Source: Pinus tabuliformis (Eukaryota > Streptophyta > Pinopsida > Pinales > Pinaceae). From it: a DNA stretch of 64,000 nucleotides. The notes below the pieces were generated by a model that worked only from the letters and a program-made list of their open reading frames with translations, was not told where the DNA came from and searched no databases. The position numbers and the translations under genes are program-made. Shown in pieces: positions 22,868 through 34,168 of the stretch (positions are counted from its first letter, which is position 1; each line of letters starts with the position of its first letter). The stretch spans positions 917,878,979 to 917,942,978 of the forward strand of contig CM062815.1 in assembly GCA_031772625.1 (NCBI GenBank), written 5' to 3'.

Positions 22868-23383
22868 ATGACTTCTTTGTATTTTATGTATATCTGTACA
22901 TATATTATCGAGCGTTTTCTGATATCAGCACTTTTTGGTCTGCTTTGGCAGGTGTTGATGGATGATTTGGTTTATTTTGGGTTCGACGATGGTGCTAGTC
23001 GGCACACTCGGAATCTTGCTTCCGCAGCTTGGGTAATTTATTACCCAACTGGTCAATTGATGATATCGAGAGGCGTGTGTATCGGTCCTGCTTCGAACAA
23101 TATGGCCGAGTATACAGCTGTTATCAATTTATTATCCGAGGCAATCTCTCATGGGATCGACTCGTTGGTAGTATATCTTGATTCTCAATTGATAGTGTCT
23201 CAGTTAAATAACATTTATCGGGTTAGAGATCCATTATTATATCGCCAATATTTAAGGGTGAGGTTGTTGCAAAGATCATTTATATACATTAATTATTTGC
23301 ACATTCCAAGATCTCAAAATTGGTTAGCTGATTCTATCGCTAATCAAGCATTAGACTGGCATATCAATCATTCATCATCATAA
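22868..23383 (+). CDS. Second RNase H (plant/archaeal type) downstream of integrase
   Basis: Residues from about 32 onward form a complete RNase H fold with the four acidic positions visible: FGFDDGAS (about 22980), NMAEYTAVINL (23100), YLDSQLIVSQL (23175) and WLADSIANQAL (23325). It is unlike the Gypsy RNase H next to RT and resembles plant and archaeal RNase HI. Tat-clade elements are known to have acquired such an extra domain. It shares the reading frame of the integrase but is separated from it by a short spacer. A splice-acceptor-like TTTGGCAG lies just before the conserved part, so expression by splicing or as a separate frame are both open. The frame is intact. Confidence 0.85.
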   Translation: MTSLYFMYICTYIIERFLISALFGLLWQVLMDDLVYFGFDDGASRHTRNLASAAWVIYYPTGQLMISRGVCIGPASNNMAEYTAVINLLSEAISHGIDSLVVYLDSQLIVSQLNNIYRVRDPLLYRQYLRVRLLQRSFIYINYLHIPRSQNWLADSIANQALDWHINHSSS

Positions 23384-23401
23384 AATCATGCATCAAAAAG
23401 T

Positions 23402-23404
<3 letters not shown>

Positions 23405-23434
<30 letters not shown>
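23405..23434. repeat. (TA)n microsatellite
   Basis: About 14 TA dinucleotides lie just after the second RNase H frame. It is probably a simple slippage product in the 3' region of the element. Confidence 0.9.
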
Positions 23435-23441
<7 letters not shown>

Positions 23442-23524
23442 CGCAAATCGTCTCGAGTGTACATATGTGTGTCCAAAAATATACAAAATTGGGACTCAAA
23501 TGCCCATAATCATGTCAGGCATAT

Positions 23525-24793
23525 CTAATGCCTCGGCTCTGGATGAGCAGCTAAATAAGTAACTATAGCATTGGCCACGCGCCGAAAGACGCGAACCCAG
23601 TCACGTGGCATTCCAACCACGTGATGATGCATATCTGGAGGAAGGTCCTCTATCTCGGCCATCGGTACTTGGCAGCTCAGTCTCGCCAAGTGTCGCTGGA
23701 CGTTGTTGAGGGTCCTTTCCGCATCCGCAGCCGCCTCTTCGGCTCCTCGGCCACGCCGTCCATGCCGCGGGAATCCATCTGGTCGCACAGGCCCAATGTC
23801 TGGAACATGATCATCATATTAGTCATTTGAATCTCATCAAAAAATATTTTTCAAAATTTATCATTATATTTGAAAAATCCAAAAAATCATATAATCATGA
23901 AAATCAAAAATCTTACCAATCTCGCCCCATGCTGCATCTGGTGGTAACACTAGATCAGGATCTCCTCGGAAATCCAGCCCAGCATAGGGGTAGTCATCTA
24001 TGGCGATGATCTGTTGCTCCCACCAAGCAAAAAAGTCATCGTCGAATGCATTCCTGGGCACTTCCCCACCCCCTAGACGTTTCATCAAGTCAGCCCACCG
24101 GCCCATGCGTGGATCACGTGGACTACTGATGGGAACCGCTACCCTGGGGCGGAGTGTGGGAACCTTCTCGAAGAAGAAAGTGCATAAAATGGTTCCGTAC
24201 CCAAAGTTCTTGGTCTGTCCCCTCTTGATAGAAGCAAGTTGCTCTTTCATGTTGGCAAGTAAAGGAGTACACCAGTCAAACACCGTGGTGAGACAGTCCA
24301 CTGCGAGGCTCATGTTTACCCGTGATGCCTGATGTAGTGAGGATGATCCGTTCACTCGAGCTATGGTGAACAAGATTATCCGCAGTGACAAGCTCGCCAC
24401 GTGTGGGATAGAGATCTGGCTCCCGACTTTCCGATGACCTGGGCAGTAAATTTGAACATAATCGTCTACACTGAGACTATTCCGGGTCCTGCCCCAGGAG
24501 TTTACTACCTCTCCCCTTCAGGAAAGGCCCGTGATGAAATATATATCTTCCACTTCTACCCTGAGTGGCATCTAATCAATCACAAAAGCTTCCTCCTCGA
24601 CGTCCCAATAATCAATGAGTCTCTCGAGCAGACGCACGTTTGCTTTCATATTTGGAAACTTGAAGAATTTTAACAAGCCGCATCCCCGTAGGGCATCTAA
24701 TGCCTCATCATCGTCCATAACTTCATTATCTACAGCTGAGTGCTCTCTTTCACGCCATGTGAGAGTCATCCTGGAAGAAAAAATCACTTTCAT
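23525..24793 (-). pseudogene. Antisense gene in the Tat-type element, possible plant-mobile-domain relative
   Basis: On the strand opposite to pol, frames from 24793 to 23525 read as protein: acidic start (NEVMDDDEALDALRGCG), KANVRLLERLIDYWDVEEEAF, then RVEVEDIYFITGLS, VNMSLAVDCLTTVFDWCTPL, NFGYGTILCTFFFEKVP and RMGRWADLMKRLGGG. A last part at 23525-23788 is charged (GRGAEEAAADAERTL). The 'EDIYFITGL' pattern recalls the plant mobile domain (aminotransferase-like) proteins, but this is a weak motif match. Antisense genes downstream of pol are known in some Tat elements such as Grande. AT-rich gaps between the parts could be introns. The region has a few breaks or introns; I cannot tell which. 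Confidence 0.55.
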
Positions 24794-27692
24794 CCATTAG
24801 TTTTGTATATAAAATTATTTTGCTACGCACACGCGGGTTCCCTTGTATACAGTCGCATGTAGGGCCATCGTATACGCGAGTTTTATACAGCCAACCCACG
24901 TGTACACCGCAGAGCAATTTTTTGCAAAAGTCTAACGGTGAAACACTAATTAAACTTCCTAAAAACTATCACAATTGATTGCAAGACAAGTTTAGTGCTT
25001 ACCTGGAAGTTTTCGGCAAGTTTGAACGGTTGAATAAGTCACGAGGAAGTTTGCTCCTTTGCTCCACAATTTTTTCTCTCCAAGTCAAATGGTGAAAATG
25101 GTAAGTCCAAAATTTCTTTTTATAAGTTTTGAAAATGCGAATTTTTTCAAAAATTTTATTTTGTTTGGTTTCATGTCACTTTTAACTTGGGAGCTTGGAA
25201 TGTCGAGATTGGGTTGTTTTTCAGGACATTCTGGACATTTTTCGACGGTTCGAGACGGTTCCATGACTGCTGACCCGTTATGGCAGGTATCGTGTTCTCA
25301 CTGGCATATAGGTTAGGGACACCATTTCTTCCATTGCATTATGCATACTAGCCTCCATTTGACCGATACATCTGCCGTAGGGTCGACCCCATCATGTTAT
25401 GGTTCATAAGCCATTTTCACTCGCCAATTCTTTAAATCATGACATGATGGTAGAGCCATCCTTTTACATGGGCATCTTAGTTAGCACCTCACTGACATTT
25501 GTTGCCCATGCTGCTTCGTTTTGAGTAGGCTCGGGAGTCCTCTGTAGTCCCGCCATGACTTATGCGTTGAAGACTCATTCCTCTTTGCTTCTTCGCTTCA
25601 TTCTGGCCTTATACCCTAGAGGCTCCTACGTGTGTTGAGTTGTACTTCTGCATTGCATGTTGACCTTTTGCACCTTTTTGCCTATAGCCGGCTTCACTTG
25701 GACTCGTGTTTAAGCCAACTTTTGACTACGATGTTTACAAAATCAACCTTGCATACCCTTGACTTCTGCAGCTTGACATACCCAGATCTGTGGAAGGAAC
25801 TTACCTCTGAGTGTCACTGACCAGTTTTTCACCTCCCTGCATTGAGCATAGGAACGTTCCTTTCCCAGGAACTAGATCACCTGTTTCACTGACACTCGTT
25901 CTTTCCACTGTACCATAGCATTCTTTTATTCATTTTTTGGCTTATCAGAAAAAGACAAAAAAATGAAATATTCCAAAAAGAGCGGGAACAGGGACATTAT
26001 TTCCATTCATTGTTGGCAGCTAGAGTCACTCGTGTCGCCCTTGAACAAAGCACTCAAAGAAAAGTCTCCTCTGCATGGGTGGGATTTAGTTTGACTTAGG
26101 TACGCCATAACCTTGTTATCGAGTCAGTTCTCCCCCGATTGGTTATCTCTTCCAATCATATGGAGGGTTCGTTCGCGCCTCCTGCATGACGAACTTATAC
26201 AGATTCATCACACGCTGCCACATAGTCACATTGAGTCGTGCTTTTGTTCAAGGGAAGTTAGCCTGAGTCGGCCTTTCTGCAGTGTCTCTTGACTCATTTT
26301 TCAGTCGGCCATCCCTGGTTGTCAGTATCATGTCTATCATCACATCAGTTATATTGGTCCTTTACTCGTGCCGGTTTGAGAAGGTCCCCATTGACTTCTT
26401 GCTGGCGGGTCTTGTCCTTATCGACGACGACACCTTGCTCTGAGGACAGGCCTAGAGCCGCACCCTGGCCCTATTTTCATTATTGATAGGTCACCTTGTG
26501 CTCAGCATCGATCATTATCATGGGTCTTTGACTGAGTGGTTTCCCTTGTGTTCGACATCAGCATACATTATCACAAATTGGGATTCGTGCAGTACCTTGG
26601 TTTCCATTTGACCCTATTGGTGGATACCTCGCCTCTGTGTCGGCTTTCATTATTGGTTGGTTCAGAGGGTTTCTGCCGTGCGCTAGCCACATCTTGTGTA
26701 CGCCGGAAACGTACTTCGGTTGGGTTACTACATATTTTTCGTCTGATTCCTTCCACATTATTGGCCTACGGGTTACACTCGCGCTAGATTGATGGAGGAT
26801 GCCTTAATGCCTTCCTTCTAGCAGATCTTTCCCTATCGACTCCGACTCATTGCTCTGGGGCAAAGATCTAGAGTCCATTTGGCAGTACCTTGGGGTTTGC
26901 AGTCATTAGTGGTAGATTCCTCGCTATCGACAGTGGGAAACCATCATTGTCTCCTGATTGATAGATTCTTACAGGTGTTCGACTTCAGCTCATCTATTCA
27001 CACTTGTTAGATTGTACTGGGTACCTTGACGCTCATTATCATTATCGGTGAGTAGTCTCGTGTTTGTTAACGGTATACATCAATGACCGGTAATCAAACG
27101 ATTTCTCACATGGTCGACTTCAGATCATTTATTCCCATGATGTAGAAATGTACCACGGCGGTCGGTGAAGACCTCAGGTTGTATCAGCATTCATTGGTTC
27201 ACTTGACAGTTGCTCCTGTTACTGCTAGTTGATACCACTCCACCTTATATGTTGCAGTCAGTCATGGCGACATTCTATATGCTGGCACCTGAGTTTGCAG
27301 TGTAGTACCATCCTATTCCATCATATTCAGTTGGTACCTTATGGGATCAGTCTTTGATTTCAGTGATCCGTTGCATCTTTCAGCATCATTGACAGTCTTA
27401 TATGTGATATTCAGACATGTACTTACTCATTATGATCAGATGATCCATTATGTATTTTCCAGTCATTTATACTTGTATACTTAGTGGATCCGCTTGTACT
27501 TGATATGCGGACATGCTTTACTTTTCCTGAGCATGGGTATGCCCGCCTCAGACAGTGTTTCTTTTTGATCTCCTTTCGGTGGCTTGGCAGGCTGAATTCT
27601 GGTGAAGTCCTCCTCGGTTTTTCGGCAGAGTTCCTTTCCTTGTACTTACTTAATGTATTTCGGCCATCATGTTCCCCTTCTGACCTCATACA
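24794..27692. other. 3' noncoding region of the Tat-type element with motif cluster and degenerate repeats
   Basis: At 24822-24905, in front of the antisense gene, there is another CGTATACGC/ACACGCGGGTT cluster ending in an inverted copy (CCAACCCACGTGTAC). From about 26500 to 27400 words such as GTTCGACTTCAG, GTACCTTG and CATTATTGG recur at irregular spacing, suggesting a decayed long-unit tandem array. The stretch between 25000 and 26500 shows nothing else that I can support. Confidence 0.5.
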
Positions 27693-27693
27693 T

Positions 27694-27704
27694 TAGGGGG
27701 CATC
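27694..27704 (+). other. Polypurine tract of the Tat-type element
   Basis: TAGGGGGCATC lies immediately before the 3' LTR start TGTTATAGC. It is nearly the same as the tracts of the two minus-strand relatives (AGGGGGCAAC at 5701 and AGGGGCAAC at 49226, complement strand). Confidence 0.8.
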
Positions 27705-28721
27705 TGTTATAGCTCCAAATCTCACTCTTATGGTTTGTGATGCTGCACTTATGGCCTAGGGCAACCCCTCCTTCCAGACCTGGTCCCAAAATTTAAAAAA
27801 CAGTGTTTTATTCCCTATACGCGACATTGCCCTGAGTTAAACGCGTGTACACGCGGGTCTGTCATACCCAACCCATGTGTATCTATTAAAACACTTAAAA
27901 AAATAATAAATTCCTCTTTTTCGGGCGGAGATCGCGGGTTTTACCTGCTGGATCACCTGTTAGTGCCCGTGGCCCAACTGTTCCCAACCAACTCCTAACT
28001 AAAAAACTACTTTGGAGAGGGTATAAAAAGACATCAATGGGAAGGCCAAGGGGAGAGAGAAAGGAGAGCAAGATTATTATGCTGAGATTTTTCCCTTAGA
28101 CCAGGTCTGAAGTCCTTGGTGCTATTTGTACTTCCCCCATTTTGCATAGGAAACCCTTGTTTCCATGTGTATTGGTGATCATTCATCCTTGATATCATCA
28201 TTGAGTAAGACTTGGAAGGAGCTCTTGTTGGAGGCTTGAGGCTGGAACGAATCCGGGAGGAAGATGTGCTTGGAGCCTGCTGAAGGTGTTCAGGTGATAT
28301 CTTACCGTTATATGTACTTTATTTGCCTTTATATATAAAGAAACACGTCTTTGTTCCCGAAACAATCTTTCTTTATGCTTATGAGATTCTTGTTTTGAAT
28401 TCTTATGCAAGTGTTTATTTAAAGGTTTTTATAACTAACTTTATAGCATAAAGATGGTTTATACATAAGTATCTGTACATGTACTGTTGTGTTCTTTGAT
28501 TTGTTTGTCTTGCAGATCGAAGGAAGAAGAAGGGAACTCCAAGAAGGGTTTGGACCCTAAAGGCCTTCTCAAACGTAGGACCTTAGGTACGTACCCTTAA
28601 ACGTTAGAATTTGCTTAAAAGTAAAAAAGATAGTTGTGCATGTGTGTTTCTTTGAATAAGCAATTTTCAGTCTGGTAGAGTCTTAGCCCAAAGGACTCTA
28701 GGGGTACTTTCCCTTGTAACA
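27705..28721 (+). repeat. 3' LTR of the Tat-type Gypsy element
   Basis: It is about 98% identical to 9575-10590, with a TATA box at 28021-28030 and TG...CA ends. The duplication CAAAG follows at 28722. Confidence 0.95.
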
Positions 28722-31700
28722 CAAAGGAACAAGCCTCAAGCACCAGAACATGGAGATAAAAGGAACCACAACCAGAAAGATGTGGGATAGCCTTTTATGC
28801 AGAAGGACAGGAAAATCAATGGTACATTGACAGTGGATGTTCGAAGCATATGATAGGTGATAAAGAAAAGCTTGATTCATATAGTGTTTTAGAAAAGGGA
28901 AAAGAAAGTTTATTTTGGGAATGATACTCCTGCAGTCATAAAAGGAAAAGGCACTGCTCAGTTCAAAGAAAAGGTCAAAGCTGGAAATGTTTTGTATGTT
29001 GATGGCTTGAAGCATAATCTACTGAGTGTCAGTCAGATGTGCGATCAAGGAACTGAGGTAATATTTCGATCAAATGGATGTAGTGTTCGTGATCTTGATA
29101 CAGGAAAAACAATGATCAAAGGCAGAAGAACTCCAAATAATTTATACATATTTGAAGAAGGACAACAACAATGCTATTTGAGCAAGGATGATGAACATTG
29201 GTTATGGCACCGGAGGTTGGGGCATCTAAGCTTTTCACAAATAAGGAAATCATGCAAATACCAAGCAGTTCGTGGTCTTCCAGATATCAAAATTCCAGAC
29301 AACACAATATGAAAATCATGCCAGTTTGGTAAGCAAACCAGAACTAACTTCCCTGAGAAGGAAGGATCATCTAGCAAGCCTCTTGATCTAGTCCATACAG
29401 ATGTATGTGGTCCATTTAGGACAAGGTCACCTTGAGGAGAAGAATACTTTATATTATTCATTGACGGCTTCTCCAGGATGGTTTGGTTAGGACTTATGAA
29501 GCACAAAGACGAAGCATTTGAAAAATTCAAATCTTTCAAAGCCTTGGTTGAAAACAAATCATATCACAAAATTAAGTGCCTCAGGTTTAACAGAGGTGGG
29601 GAGTTTACCTCAAATGAATTTTTTGATTTTTGTGAAGAACATGGTATAAGAAGGGAATTTTGTACAACTAGGACTCCTTAGCAAAATGGAGTGGTGGAAA
29701 GAATGAACAGAATGGTTCAACAAATGGCTAGTGCTATGCTTGATGAGTCTGGAACTCCCGCAACCTTCTGGGGTGAGGATGCATTTGCTGCGGTTTTTAT
29801 TCTCAACAAAACAAATGTCCGAGTGAACAGCACTCAAACTCCTCATGAGCTTTGGTATGGTGAGACTCCTTCGGTAAAGCATTTCAAAAATTTTGGAAGG
29901 AAATGCAATATTAAGAATAATGATGAATAGGTTGGCAAACTTGAACCTAGAGCAGATGAAGGCATTCTCCTTGGTTATTCTCCCCACAACAAAGCATATA
30001 AGTGTTACAATAAAAGACTTGGAAGAATTGTTGACAGCATTGATCTAGTGGTTGATGAAAAGGGATACATTCCTAGGTAAGTAAATTATGAAGATATCGA
30101 AGAGGATGAAGACTACCCTCCAAATCAGACTGATGATGAAGAAGAACCTCAAGAGGCACAAGAGGAACATATAAGGATAGAAGAGAAGACTCCATCTAGG
30201 TATGTTCAGAAGAATCATCCAGAAGCTCAAATTTTGGGGTAGAAAGAGGCGGGTATACAAACAAGAAGAACAATTGCAGAAGCCTCAATCTATTTGGCTT
30301 TGCTTTCCTCCACTGAACCACAAAATGTAAAAGAGGCATGCAAAGATGAATGCTAGGTCAAGGCAATGGATGAATAAATTGAGAAGATCGAAAAGAACAA
30401 CACTTGGGAGTTGGTTCCTAGACCAAAAGATAAGAATGTCATACGGACAAAATGGATCTTTAAAAATAAGTTGAATGAAAATGGAGAAGTGATTAGAAAC
30501 AAAACCAGACTTGTTTGTAAAGGGTATGCTCAACAAGAAGGAATAGACTTTGAAGAAAATTTCTCCCGTTGCTAGACTTGAGGCCATCCGAATGTTCCTT
30601 GCTCTCTCAAGCTTTCAGAAGTTCAAAGTATTTCAAATGGACATGAAATCAACCTTTCTGAATGGAGATTTAGAAGAAGAAGTGTACATTGAGCAACCAA
30701 ATGGTTTCATTCTTGGGAATGATCCAAATCTTGTATGCAAACTAAAAAAGGCTCTCTATGGTCTTAAACAGGCTCCAAGGGCTTGGTATTACCGTTTGGA
30801 CAAATATCTTCATCAACAAGGATTCTCAAAAGGATCAGCAGATAGCAATCTTTATATAAAAATTGAAAATGACAAATTGCTAATACTTGTTGTGTATGCA
30901 GATGATATTATCTTTGGCAGCAATGAAGAAGCTATGAGTCAAAGCTTTGCCTTGGTGATGCAGAAAGAATTCGAAATGTCGTTGCTTGGAGAACTGACGT
31001 ACTTTCTTGGATTGCAAATTCAACAAAATGAAGGCAGTATCGTTTTGTCTCAAACCAAGTATCTCAAGCAGATCTTGAAGAAATATGGCATGGAAGATTC
31101 AAAACTAGTGTGTACCCCTATGGTTACAAGTTGCAGCCTCAGTGCAAATGATGAATCTGCAGTAGTGCATCAACCAACCTATAGATCCATGATTGGAAGT
31201 CTTGTTTATCTGATAGGTACTCAACCAGACATCATGCATGCAGTGGGAATAGTTGGAAGATTTCAAGAAAATCCTAAAGAAACCCATCTTCAGGCAGTAA
31301 AGATAATTTTCAAGTATCTTCAAGGAACTCAAAACTATGTCTTATGGTATCCTAGAGATACAGATCTCACTCTACATGCTTATACAGATGCAGATTGGGG
31401 TGGAAGCATGGATGACAGAAAGAGAACAAGTGGTGGAGAATTCTTTATGGGTTCTAGATTTATATCTTGGTTCAGCAAGAAACATAGTTCGATTGCTTTA
31501 TTTACAGCTGAAGCGGAATATGTGGCTGCTGCATCTTGTTGCACTCAACTTCTTTGGATTATGCAAACCTTGCAGGACTTTCAAATCACTTGTACACCAC
31601 CTATCTCCATCTTATGTCATAATACAAGTGCAATCAGCATTTCAAAGAACCCAGTCATGCATTCAAAAACCAAGCACATACCAATCAAGTATCACTTTCT

Positions 31701-31851
31701 CCAGGAGCAAGTGTCGGAACAAAAGATCAAATTGGAGTATGCTCCTTCTAAGGAAGAAGTTGCTGATATTCTCACCAAACCACTGCCTAGGGAGACATTT
31801 GAATACCTCAGACAGAAGCTAGGGGTAGTTGATGCATCATATTGTTGTTAA
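28722..31851 (+). pseudogene. Copia protease, integrase, RT and RNase H
   Basis: This is the second half of the Copia ORF after the Gypsy insertion. Protease: WYIDSGCSKHM near 28815. Integrase zinc finger: HWLWHRRLGHLSFSQI near 29200; core begins near 29385 (LVHTDVCGPF) with NGVVERMNR near 29690. RT: KKALYGLKQAPRAWYY near 30745 and catalytic VYADDIIFGS at about 30893. RNase H: YTDADWGGS near 31380 and TAEAEYVAAA near 31505. The final frame 30550-31851 (433 aa) is uninterrupted and ends LGVVDASYCC. The upstream part is broken in several places. The order PR-IN-RT-RH is diagnostic of Copia. Confidence 0.92.
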
Positions 31852-32609
31852 ATCTTGTCTATTTCAGAGAAAAATGGGTGTACGCGAGTTGCCTACGGAG
31901 GATCCGCGTACATACGCTGGTTTGTGCAGAAATAGTCGCGTATATGGAGGCTTTATGGATATCAGTAGGGACATGCTCTGGTTGTAGATAGTCTAACTTG
32001 GGTCTGACAGAGATCATCTGGCACAGGTTCAGGGGGAGCAGATAAACTTATAATGATGCATTGTTGGCATTATCTTAGAAGCTTTTGGTTCTAGTTCACA
32101 GTTGTTTTCAGGAGGAACAAATGCAGAGGAAGAACAGAAGGAAATCATGGTTGCTGATCTGAATGGTGATTCTCAGATGCTGCTGCTATCAGTTATTGGT
32201 GTCTTTCATAAGTATTGCTCTATATATTTCGTCTCTATGTCATGTATCTGTTTTATGGTGTCAAGGTCATGTAACGGCCTATCCTGGTTTCCCCACTATG
32301 CCTGGGATGAAGATGTAATGTATTTGGTTGTCATATGTAAATTTCTGATGTATCCCCACTTGGTTGGGTGACGGATGTATGTATTGAGTCTTTTGGTGAT
32401 AGGAAGATCTTTTATGATGTATAAGTCTTGGTTCTTCTTAAAGAACATCTTTTTGCAGATATTGTCTATAGTCAGGGGGAGCATGGTCAGCACAACAGGG
32501 CAGAGATTTCATAATGCACTCAGGGGGAGCTCAACCCTTTTCCCTTGATGAAAAAGGGGGAGAATGTATTTGAAGATCTTGGGTTGCCATCAAGTCCAAA
32601 GGGAGAGAT
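31852..32609 (+). other. Copia 3' region with four to five polypurine tracts
   Basis: AGGGGGAGC or close forms occur at 32031, 32473, 32521 and 32554, and a final tract AAAGGGAGAGAT lies directly before the LTR (32598-32609). At 31877-31940 there is another GCGTA-type motif cluster (GTGTACGCGAGTTGC, CGTACATACGCTGGTTTG). There is no convincing ORF in between. Confidence 0.7.
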
Positions 32610-34163
32610 TTTTGGCATTATGGTACAGGTTTGGAGCTATGGCATATGTGTTGTCCTTGATGGAAACTCTATCTGGTGACAGATCTCAGTTCAGGCTTTC
32701 AGAATGAAAGAAAAGTCATATACGCAGGTTCATCTAGACAAAGTCGTGTATATTGGCGAGTTAGTCGTTTCGAAGGTGCATATGCGTATAAACGCACTTT
32801 CATGCAAGGAAAAGCACGTATATGTTGGATAACTTACCTTTGGTTTGGGGTAGTTAGTCCTTGGTACTTGAACCTATGGTTTTGGACCATGGTATCTCGT
32901 CAGAAGAATTAATCCCAAAGTATCGGGCCCGTGGTATTGTGTTATTATGGTTTTGGACTGTGGTATTGAGAAAGGCCTAAGGCTATAAAAGAGGAAGGAG
33001 ATCATTTGGCAAAGTATCTTTGGAATCAATTGAATATCTAACATGTGCTAGATCTGAAACTTTTGTGATTGGGGTTATGGTACAGATCTGGATCTGAATG
33101 AAGGAAGAACCTAAGCGCATACAAAAGGATAAGATCTATTGATGGGTCATAATCTTTAAGGCTTGAATGATAGTATCTCTGTATGATCTTGATCTGTTCT
33201 GTGAGGCGCACGCTTGATCTATAAATCTGATAATCTGGGTTATCTTTTTCTTGACTGTTTGAAAGAGTAAATTATCCTTTATAGGTCTATACGCATGTTC
33301 AGTGAAGAGAAGGCGCGTGTACATGCAGGTTCAGTAAAGGCAAACTACGTATACACAGGTTTCTCCACATACAGGAGCTTATACACGCAGGTTTCAGGTT
33401 GCTTAATTAGCGTATATGTATTTTATTGTGATCTAGATGCCTCTATTTGTTGTTGCAGTGTTCTGGATTTAGAATTTGGTATATGGTTACTATTTCTGTG
33501 TTTTGGGTACAGCTACCAGTGAATTGTTTATTGTGAATCAATTTTGTTCGGTGGAAAGGAGTTTGGTTGAAGCAGAAATCTTGATGATTGATTGATTTTC
33601 ATGGATCCAGTCCGAAATTTTATGAAACGTGGTCCCTGAAAGAAAGGGAAGGTTGTAGCCTTCAGTAGGCCAGCACCTATGTACTAGTATCTTGGCTAGT
33701 ACAAGAGCTAAGGGGGTTGTAGCTCCCTTCCACGAGAAGCTGGAAAACAAGAGAGGGTTGTAGCTCTTTGTAGGTTGTAGCCTGCGTACTGGTAAAGGAC
33801 TGCACTAGTACATTGTAAAAAGAAGTTTCTAATTAAAGGAAGATAGAGATGAATTGCAGCAGGTGGTTTTCACCCACATTGGGTTTCCACCTTATATCTT
33901 GTTTTCTTGTGTGTGACTGTCTTCTGTTCTATTTTTACTGGTTTGGTTACTATTTATTTCACTCAGATACTCAGATTAATAATCAACATATAAAAGATAA
34001 AGTAAATTATAAGTTTGCATTGAATACGTGGGTTTCGTTCTACATGATATATATGCGGGTTTGACTAACTAAAGTAGCGTATATCTTCTGAATTTTGAAA
34101 AGGGATTATTTGGCTTGATAATACTGATTCACCCCCCCCCCCCTCTCAGTATTATTTCCAACA
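32610..34163 (+). repeat. 3' LTR of the Copia element
   Basis: It matches 6204-7824 throughout but has a single TATA-containing unit. It ends TTTCCAACA at 34163, followed by the duplication ATGAC (34164-34168). Confidence 0.92.
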
Positions 34164-34168
34164 ATGAC

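Larger units (their letters stand above)
9575..28721 (+). mobile_element. Level 3: Tat-type Gypsy LTR retrotransposon
   Basis: LTRs are 9575-10590 and 27705-28721, with TG...CA ends and a perfect CAAAG duplication (9570-9574, 28722-28726). Order on the plus strand: primer site, 2-kb leader, Gag-protease-RT-RNase H, integrase, a second RNase H, an antisense gene, about 2.9 kb of noncoding sequence, polypurine tract. Without the level-4 unit it is about 15.4 kb. I count about 18 substitutions between the LTRs over about 1,016 bp (near 2%), the youngest datable insertion here. At a grass-like rate (1.3e-8 per site per year) that is under 1 My; at slower gymnosperm rates it is several My. Pol is interrupted by the level-4 insertion and has a few further breaks. 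Confidence 0.93.
6204..34163 (+). mobile_element. Level 2: SIRE-like Copia LTR retrotransposon split by a Gypsy element
   Basis: The element has LTRs at 6204-7824 and 32610-34163, a tRNA-Met-type primer site, gag at 7886-9574, then the level-3 insertion, then protease, integrase, RT and RNase H at 28722-31851 in Copia order, and a 3' region with several polypurine tracts. The 5-bp duplication ATGAC (6199-6203, 34164-34168) is perfect and fixes both ends. The LTR ends have decayed from an inferred TGTTGG...CCAACA. Integrase before RT and an RT motif VYADDIIFGS identify Copia. SIRE-like is my best guess from the RT stretch FEMSLLGELTYFLGLQ. The copy is broken in a handful of places. LTR divergence is roughly 6-8% by eye, so it is older than the level-3 element inside it. 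Confidence 0.9.
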
